Source: Mactromeris polynyma
Taxonomy: Eukaryota > Mollusca > Bivalvia > Venerida > Mactridae
NCBI GenBank assembly: GCA_032209605.1
Contig: JASFXZ010000001.1
Span: forward strand, 26,044,619-26,108,618
Reading direction: 5' to 3'
Length of the DNA stretch: 64,000 bases
Shown here: one piece after another, positions 56,822 to 64,000 of the stretch
How positions within the stretch are numbered: position 1 is the stretch's first letter
Layout of the letters: each line of letters opens with the position of its first letter
The notes under the pieces: model-generated
Told to the model about the DNA's origin: nothing
Seen by the model: only the letters and a program-made list of their open reading frames with translations
Databases searched by the model: none
Position numbers and translations under genes: made by a program

Positions 56822-58832
56822 CTGTACTTCAATGCGCGAAACTTGTCGCTGTATTGCACCTGATTAATTTCATGACCCATCTCCGTCATATATTTTGCTA
56901 TCATTCGCCACACATCCTTCTGGCGGTAGGCAGATGAAGCAAATTTGTCTTTATGCTCTGCATACTGCTGTATTAGAAGCAACACTGGTTCATGTGTCCA
57001 GGTTTGAACTGAGATAATTAAGCATGAGCATATCAAAGCACAACATTATTTACTATAATTTAATAATAGAACATTAATTTTGACCTAACTGATAAATTGA
57101 TATTTAACTTTAAAAATAATCTTGGATTATGAGTCAAATTTAAATTGTTATGATTTATAAAAAAAAATATGTTTCAGACATTCAACAAACATGTATGTGA
57201 TCAAAATAAATTTGGTAAAATAAATATTTGTTTGAAATTTTAACTAAAAATTTATTACGGATTATAGTTTGATTAGAAAAATGAGTTCAGAAGTTTCATA
57301 TTTTTGATATTGAAATGAATTGTTTTGTTCATTATATTTAGCAAAATTTTATTGCACAGAAATGTTTTTAGTTCAATTTAATAAAAGTGATTAAGGTTGT
57401 TGGACAAATTTTGCATCATATACTCAATATTTATTTGTGTTAATGCCACAGGCAGCAGTAGATGTTAAAAAGAATGGTAAAATTACTGTAAATTTTAATT
57501 CGGTATTGGAAATGATGGTAATATTTATAGTGTTAGATGCATGTGCATGTTTATTTGAAAAAAAGCATTTGATATAAAGTAAAATATGCATTGGTTACAA
57601 AAAGTAGGCCTATTAATAGAAATAGATTGAATTTAAGGCAAGTAGAATTACAATCATTGCTTCTAACGCTAATATCTGAGTGCTGGCTTTACTGAGCATC
57701 TTCCTGTCCCTGGTTCTCTTTCTCTGTAGATAATCAAGCATGTTATGGAAATACCATACATCAATGTTTCCGATTAAACGAATACCAGTAATTGCATAGC
57801 CATAAATAAATCAATATATTTTTTTGCAAAATATAAGTTGACCTACTACGGTAATGCTGTTATTATAAGAACGTTAAATGCTATAAATAATTGGTATGCA
57901 GTATTAATTTTGACTGTAGCATGCTGTGGAGAAAAATATTAAACAATTTTTCATATTGTTATAATCGATTTGATATTCACCACCTACCATGACATTATTG
58001 GTTTTGTCTGGACCACAAGCGTTGGAATCGACTGCGATGGATGTAATCGTTTTACCTTCTGCAAAAACAAATTAATATTATTTAATCCTTTAATCATTGA
58101 CAAACCAATATATATTTATAATACAAAGATTTGTACACTGAATGACAAATAATAAAGTTCAGATATATAATATTCTTTTTTAATCATTTAATTGAAATAA
58201 AAAAAATACGTATGTAAGTTTTACAATACAGAAGGATGTTAGTGATTAAAAGATAGTAAAATAATCAAGTTAATATTTTTTTATTTCTTTATATTTCAGC
58301 TCTAGTTTATTTATTATACATGTCATTATCATAACAGCTAGCAATACATATAACACATCATTCAATAGTTGTACAAAATGCAATATAAAAAAGTAATGAT
58401 GAATGTGAGCACTCGGTTAATACTAAAGGAATCCATGGTTTTGAAAAAAATGATAATTTATTATTTTTCAATGCAAAGCATGTAATCATTGGTTAAAATT
58501 GGGGAATAGATTGAAAGTCCCTCTGAATATTTTTTTAGAACAATACAGTTTTTTCCATAGAGTACAGCTATGTATATACATTACTTTCATAGAAACTGTC
58601 ATGTCAGGGTTGAAAATATGAACAACAGTAACTTGATGTAGGAGAAGTATTTAAGAATTTTTAAAAAGAATGACATACACATTTATTGTGACAATTAAAT
58701 CTACCAAAGAAATGAGGATTCATATATTCCCATTTTGCACACAATTTGATGTGTATACCGTTTTTCGATAAATAAATTGTTTACCATATGCCCTTCCAAA
58801 TTCATCTGCTATGTTCTGTATAGTTTGTTGTT
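56822..58832 (-). CDS. Myb/SANT-like (MSANTD-type) spliced gene
   Basis: Three exons by splice signals and phase: 58832-58785 (acceptor CATTTTACAG; QQTIQNIADEFGRAY; donor ATG|GTAA), 58058 to about 57981 (acceptor TTGTTTTTGCAG; KTITSIAVDSNACGPD; donor GTG|GTGAAT or ATG|GTAGGT) and 57008-56822 (acceptor TTATCTCAG; TWTHEPVLLLIQQYAEHK, DVWRMIAKYMTEMG, DKFRALKYR; donor ACAG|GTATAC). The last exon is a Myb/SANT-like trihelix DNA-binding domain with the spaced tryptophans. A further exon may lie at 59591-59536. Harbinger elements carry such a gene beside the transposase, and a transposase fragment does adjoin it, so it may be the element's accessory DNA-binding protein. No downstream exon was found. 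Confidence 0.55.
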
Positions 58833-58839
58833 CTGTAAA

Positions 58840-60284
58840 ATGGAAAAGTATAACTGTATTGAAATTACACATATCGCATTTGTTAATTTAAAATTTGGTA
58901 ATCTACTTCAGTTGACACTTACATTTGAAACTGTCAGTATTAATACAATGTTGTTTTATTTATTATTAACAAAGTGAGATGTCTTCAGCTGTCTGCAAGT
59001 TATATATAGCAGCGTTGTGTAGACCAATAGTCAATGGACTTAAATGATAATACAAAGTTCTAAGTTATTGGCATACTGGCAAAATATATGACGTAATTTT
59101 TACGGTCCGGATAGTAGAGAGAGAATACGTTAATCATTAAATTAAAATATGAAAAAAATCATTCTATACATTAAATATTGTTGATTTTTATTTTGAGCGG
59201 TTACATTCAAATTGAATCAAACAATATCATAAGTCGTTAATGTAAACATTCAATGATGACAGTATATGTTTTCATTAAGATAATTTTTTAAGTATGGGAC
59301 TTATCTGTTGACAGATACTTATCTATGTAAATGTTGAATTATACAATAATGTATAGGTTGTTGTTTAATATATTAGAATGTACAGTAACTGAGTTCAGAA
59401 GAACATATCTAAAAAATACATATGATGGATTGACAGATGCGGAGGCAAACATTCAATTAATGGCATTGTTAATGTAAGCTTTGTGCAATTATCCGAAATT
59501 ATTAGCAACAATTCTCTGAGTAGAGTGTCACTGACCATTGTTTTGGATGGCTTCATAAACACCTGCATCTTACATGACTCTGAAGTGAAATCTGAAAATA
59601 GGTTTTCTGTGAGAACAAAATATATAAAAAGAAAATTGTGAAAAGCTTAAATTGCTCTACACCGCCTGGAGATGGACTATACAAGAAAAATACCACAAGA
59701 TGTTATTTCTCAATAATACTGCAGCAATGTTCATTCATCATGGCGAGCGATGAATTCAATTTTCCAGCGCTGATAATATCACATTAAAAGGCAGATGAAC
59801 TTATTATATGACACCGGTACATCAAAATTTAATTCATATAAAATTTCAACCATGATTTTGATGTAGAAAAATAAATGACAATGTCTGGTTATAGTTCCAC
59901 CTGATGTGCGTTTTATGGAATGAAAACATATGATTTCTTTTATAGTTTTAAATGGGTATACATACATTCTATAACTAGATGGTTGTTTTTAAATAAGAAC
60001 ATATATCTCCCAGATGGCAGTTTGTCAGTAATTGTAATACTGATACAAGATGTTAGAATAAAATATCAAGCAATCAAGAAAGATAGTGTTTGATCAGTTC
60101 ACCATGCACTGTATATGTATAAAATTATCAAAGGGCAATAACTCAGTGAAAGATTATCTGAGTGGAACGAAATGACAAGGATGCACAACTACACTTGTGA
60201 AATTTGGCTGAAATCCAACCAGGAGTATTGGAGATACGGACAAGCTAAAAGTGGACTATAATGAATGTAGTGTAGTGGGGTAAG
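58840..60284. other. AT-rich, possible upstream exon only
   Basis: On the minus strand 59591-59536 has an acceptor CCTATTTTCAG, a short open stretch (SESCKMQVFMKPSKTM) and a weak donor, possibly an upstream exon of the Myb/SANT-like gene. A strong start context ATGGCGAGCGATGAA lies at 59740 on the plus strand, but the frame ends after 15 codons. Confidence 0.4.
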
Positions 60285-60390
60285 ACGACCCCCAGGTTAT
60301 GTCAGTCGGTAGAGTGCCTTACTAGTGTTTAGGGGGTCGTGGGTTTGGGGCCCCATATCGGGTGCACCTTTTCCCCTTGATTTACTTCAT
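60285..60390 (+). mobile_element. tRNA-like SINE fragment
   Basis: GTCAGTCGGTAGAGTGCC is a good A box and GTGGGTTTGGGGCCCC a decayed B box, about 30 bases apart, followed by a TTTTCCCC tail. Too degenerate for a functional tRNA. Confidence 0.55.
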
Positions 60391-60560
60391 GAATAATAAT
60401 AAATCAATTGTTTTCATTCAGTAAAACACTCATTTTAACATATAACCGGACATATTCAAACAAATATCAATACTTTGTAGCAAAACTAATACAGTGCATT
60501 GTCTATTTTCCACATGTATGGAATTTATGTACCTGATCGCCATTTTGTTTTGTATGCGTG

Positions 60561-61015
60561 CTACCTCCTAGTCGCGATAGCGAATGATAGTGAACTTTTT
60601 TTAGCTAACACGTCGGTTAATAGCAAAACTCGCGCGCTGTTTCGTAACGTTTTGGACTGATAGCCTTTACTGAACGCAAGGCAGTACCGGGTGTGACCAC
60701 CGGGCGCATTGATTACAGCTAAATAATGTCTTCTCGTGGAACGAGTGCAGCGTCGTATGACGTTCAAGGGAATATTTTGCCATTCTTGCAGCAACGCAGC
60801 TTCTAGCTCCGGTAACGTCTGGGGCTAGTACGGGCGTACACGTACACGCCGTCCGAGCTCATCTCAGACGTTTTCATTTGGTGATGTGTCTGGCGAATGT
60901 GCAGGCAAATTCATCACATTTACGCCACAATCCATACGTTGCATGGTGGCGCGGGCTTTATGGTGCCTAGCGTTATCTGGTCGCAGGAAAAGTCCTTGTT
61001 CGCAAATGTTGGAGC
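60561..61015 (-). pseudogene. Tc1/mariner transposase relic, C-terminal half
   Basis: Minus strand, one frame from about 61010: FLRPDNARHHKARATMQRM (second catalytic Asp), VNVMNLPAHSPD...NENV (the D/E motif region), a TGA at 60864-60866 in place of a Trp codon, DELGRRVRVR, a TAG at 60825-60827, then LPELEAALLQEWQNIP and AVINAPGGHTRY near the C-terminus. The N-terminal half and terminal repeats were not found. Inactive. Confidence 0.85.
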
Positions 61016-61164
61016 AGGATTAAGCTGTCCTGTCTCTCTGTAGTTACTCGTCCTCGGTTGCGACATGGCAAATCTGCGACCAAACCTGCAACGTAATTTT
61101 AAGATAAGCGTCACTTGAACATCAAATATTTTGTAACCAGTAAAGAAAACTCACCTCTATATGG

Positions 61165-61225
61165 CTACTGTCTTATGTGGCGTTCCCTGTAGCAACTTAT
61201 GTTCTCTCTTTTACATATTATTTAA
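61165..61225 (+). repeat. Dispersed repeat R1, 3' fragment
   Basis: CTTATGTGGCGTTCCCTGTA then GCAACTTATGTTCTCTCT, matching the R1 3' end. Confidence 0.55.
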
Positions 61226-61275
61226 GAAATAATTAACAACTACCTGTGTTTTATCGGTGATATAAAATATGCCCA

Positions 61276-61536
61276 GGGCCCGTATTCACTAACGTTTTAA
61301 GACTGAATCTCAGACTTAGACTTTAAAATAGTAAATTTTCATTTTGTTCCTATGTTATTGTTACACAATATATTTTGATAAAACATGGCAAAAGTGTAGA
61401 GAGAGTAACAATAAATATTCAGGTAAGAATTTATACAGTTAATTATAATGAAAACGAAATGCTTGTAAATTTAATTATTGCAATTTTAAAGTCTAAGTCT
61501 GAGATTTAGTCTTAAAACGTGTGTGAATACGAGCCC
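61276..61536. mobile_element. Fold-back MITE, about 260 bp
   Basis: The first and last 55-60 bases are inverted copies: GGGCCCGTATTCACTAACG ... CTGAATCTCAGACTTAGACTT against its complement ending GTGAATACGAGCCC. The centre is AT-rich with no coding capacity. No clear target duplication was recognised. Confidence 0.8.
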
Positions 61537-61539
61537 AGG

Positions 61540-62150
61540 AGTAAGGATGCATAAGAAAGAAATCTAGAGTGCGATTGCACGTTTTGATTATTTCATATGC
61601 ATCACATCTGGCTATATTTTATTCACTGATAAAATCCGAGTAAAATTAACATGTTTATATTTTTCGATTCAATAGGACAACATATTTCTTGCGGTCGTAC
61701 ACAGCCCATTATTTTATTGAGCATTTGTGTGATAATTTATGTACAGATACAGAGATTTCTAATGAACTCCCTGTCAATGTCATTTAAAGGTAAAAATGTA
61801 AAAAAACTGTTAAAAACGCGTTTTTACCCAATGTCGTTTTAATTCATCTGCACAGTTTTGACTATAGACATGCAAAGGGTATTTTTGCACTACCTAGTAT
61901 CAATATGATTTACAACAAAACGTACTTCATGGTGAATAATCATATGAATAGAAGGAATTATGTGACACCACGTCACAACACAGTTGGGCAAGCCCAGTCT
62001 TCCATGTGAGCCTCTATGAAATATACATGTTTACAACATAATGCTACATAAACCATTATTATAGGCAGGTATAGATTATTAAAATTTTACCTGAAAAAAA
62101 ACCAACAATGTATGAGATTATACATAAATATATAACAATAGACATGACAT
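61540..62150. other. AT-rich sequence, nothing seen
   Basis: No supported feature. Confidence 0.45.
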
Positions 62151-62153
62151 TAT

Positions 62154-62788
62154 TTACAATGTAACACTATGTGGCCCACCAGAGTAAAACCATGTCAGGT
62201 ATGATCTTTTGAAAGTATTTAGGGTATTTGACTGGTGAATATTTTGTGGTATTTTGTTCCAGATTTTTGGTCCAGAATATGCAAGAGATTTTCTACAAAA
62301 TTCAAGTCTGGGTTTTGGAATGTATAGAGTGTTGCTTGAGTGTGGTCTTAAAGATGAGTTATTTGTTTCATTAAACAAGTTACACATGTATTAAGGAAAT
62401 AATTATTTATTGATTTATACACAAAAACAGCTTTTTTGTAGAGAATACGGTCTTGCATCTTCATCCATTTCAGTTCTTTAAATGATGTTTGTGTTGGTGC
62501 ATCATAAGTCTGGTCAAGAATTATTCGAGCTGCTATTTTCTGGAATTTATATAACTTATTTGACAGTTCATCACTGCAGTTACCCCAGATAGTGCAGCAA
62601 TAATCAAGGTGTGGCAAAATATAAGCATTGAAGAATACTTTTCTCATATGTATTGTAAGGAATTGTTTTATTCTCAAAAGCAGATACAGTAGAGAATTAC
62701 ATTTTTTAAGAATGTGTACCACTATACGAGTATAGCCAATGAATACATCTTCTGCGTGTGTTTGAGCACATATTCTATAAGTACACAT
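62154..62788 (-). pseudogene. LINE, C-terminal part of RT ORF, one frameshift
   Basis: The upper frame (62788-62348) has ILPHLDYCCTIWGN, LYKFQKIAARII, SFKELKWMKMQDRILYKKAVFVYKSIN; the lower (62387-62154) has LRPHSSNTLYIPKPRLEFCRKSLAYSGPKIWNKIP and FKRSYL. Together they are the usual tail of a CR1/Jockey-like LINE polyprotein, split by a single frameshift near 62375. 5'-truncated above 62788. Confidence 0.8.
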
Positions 62789-63022
62789 GAATGTGTTTGC
62801 AGCACAATGGCTAAAGTGAAATCCAGGTTACCAGCCAAGAGCATGGGTCAAGGTCATCTGAGGTCAAACCAATGAAAAAAACATTAAATGTTGTCTTCTT
62901 TTATTACAAACGATAATGTAATGAAATGAAGTGATTAGTCTTTGACTCTAAATATGATACCGAATCCATTCCTATTTGACAAAACATTTATCAATTCATA
63001 CATGACTAGTTTGTTTGGGTAC

Positions 63023-63842
63023 TTTTATGTCCTCACTTTGAAAGGGGTAGTATAGATTTGCCCATTTCCGTCCGTCACAAAATCTTGTTTCGCAATCTAC
63101 AAAAGGATATGAGCCAGTCACAAAACCTTACATGAATTTTAATCAGCAGTTGTGCACCTGGAATTTTGTGTGTGGCTGTACTCGGTAAGTGTAGAGTCAT
63201 GGCCCTTGATTTTGTGAAAGTATGTCATAATGAGCAAGCTATTTATGTCGAGCATATTTAAAACAAGTATGAGATCTAGAGTCATGTTATTTTATAGGAA
63301 TGTTAACCATCAAAGGAAGTTGTGAACTTTGGGTATAGCTTGTGGCTGTTTCCAGTAAAAATAGAGTGATAGTCCTTGACTTACTAGAAAATTGCATATA
63401 CAAAGCAAGGACGCTTGTGTCACAGCTATTGAGATGGGAATATGAGCTAGAGACATGAAACTTAAGAGCAATGTTAACCAGCATGCGAGGTTGTGCATCT
63501 GGGTTGTGTTGTGTAGATGTGTCCAGCAGCAGAGTTATGACCCTTGGCATAACTAAAATCAGGCATTCGGTATAACACTTAACTCAAAATGTATTTGGTT
63601 TACAGTATTAAACCTTCACAAACATATAATTCTACATGTAAAGCTTTGCACCTGGGGTCAAGATTAAGGCCACTGTTACTAAAAATAGAAAAAAGGTTTT
63701 TACTTAAGATATTTAGTTCAAATTAAATTATAGTAATAAAATATCATGAACCTTCATCAACTATGGGCAGAATAATGGCCCTTGCTTTTGTGACAAAGGC
63801 GGGGAAAATGGAGGTATCTGTGTCCTATGGACACATTTCTAG
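63023..63842 (+). mobile_element. Helitron-like element, copy 3, long and degraded
   Basis: It opens TTTTATGTCCTCACTTTGAA (hairpin degraded), has about four internal units with ATATGAGCYAG, GTGCAYCTGG and GTTATGRCCCTTG, and ends GTGTCCTATGGACAC then ATTTCTAG, the same right terminus as copy 1. Minus-strand frames at 63287-63550 are repeat-derived. Confidence 0.6.
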
Positions 63843-64000
63843 TTTATTAATGCAATACACACGGAATACAAATCAGAATCTTAATGTCATATAATAACAT
63901 GAAAATTCTTCATTCAGTTAACCTGACATTACATTGATTTTTCACAAATACAGGTAATTGATACAAGAACAAACAACAGGTATATGATTATTATCTACAC

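Overview
This is eukaryotic, AT-rich, intron-bearing DNA with no bacterial features. It is packed with transposon families of the kinds familiar from bivalve molluscs: Ty3/gypsy elements, tRNA-derived SINEs whose tail carries an AACGGCGTTTAACCC-type core, repeats opening with a TATGCCCCC...GGGGGCAT hairpin, Harbinger elements and several LINE clades. I infer a bivalve, species not determinable. Most of the window is non-coding, and few of its open reading frames are real genes.

Layout. 1-6.8 kb: the 3' nine-tenths of a Ty3/gypsy retrotransposon (gag open to the window edge, pol, purine tract, 3' LTR), with a canonical TTTAAAC -1 slippery site and an ATGA stop/start overlap at the gag-pol junction. 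7-28.2 kb: a locally duplicated locus holding a family of small cysteine-rich proteins, all on the minus strand. Four members are intact (9.5, 22.3, 24.7 and 27.8 kb); decayed or divergent pieces lie at 13.9, 15.3 and 15.9 kb. Each intact gene has one coding exon, an intron at or just after the stop codon, and a short 3' exon ending in AATAAA; two have clear TATA boxes. I do not recognise the family, and it is the best candidate here for something undescribed. 30.0-30.8 kb: a two-exon lysine-rich gene of unknown function. 31-34 kb: a tandem duplication of about 1 kb, one copy interrupted by a Helitron-like repeat while the other preserves the empty site. 36.7-37.1 kb: a long ACGC microsatellite.

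37.3-46.7 kb is a transposon graveyard: a plus-strand LINE in two separated pieces, a minus-strand L1/Tx1-type LINE carrying a nested repeat, a glutamine-rich ORF relic and a Harbinger transposase pseudogene that keeps its intron. 49.5-52.8 kb: a minus-strand gene with a BEN-like C-terminal domain. A SINE with a perfect 12-bp target duplication sits inside its large exon; removing the insert restores the reading frame exactly. 53.4-54.1 kb: a cluster of CCGAYGGTTA-like motifs around a long imperfect palindrome. 55-63.8 kb: a Harbinger-type MITE with TTA duplication, two LINE 3' ends, a spliced Myb/SANT-like gene abutting an antiparallel transposase fragment, a mariner relic, a fold-back MITE, a SINE and a third Helitron-like copy.

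Exon boundaries were read by eye from splice consensus and phase. No alignment or database search was run, so family names rest on motifs.
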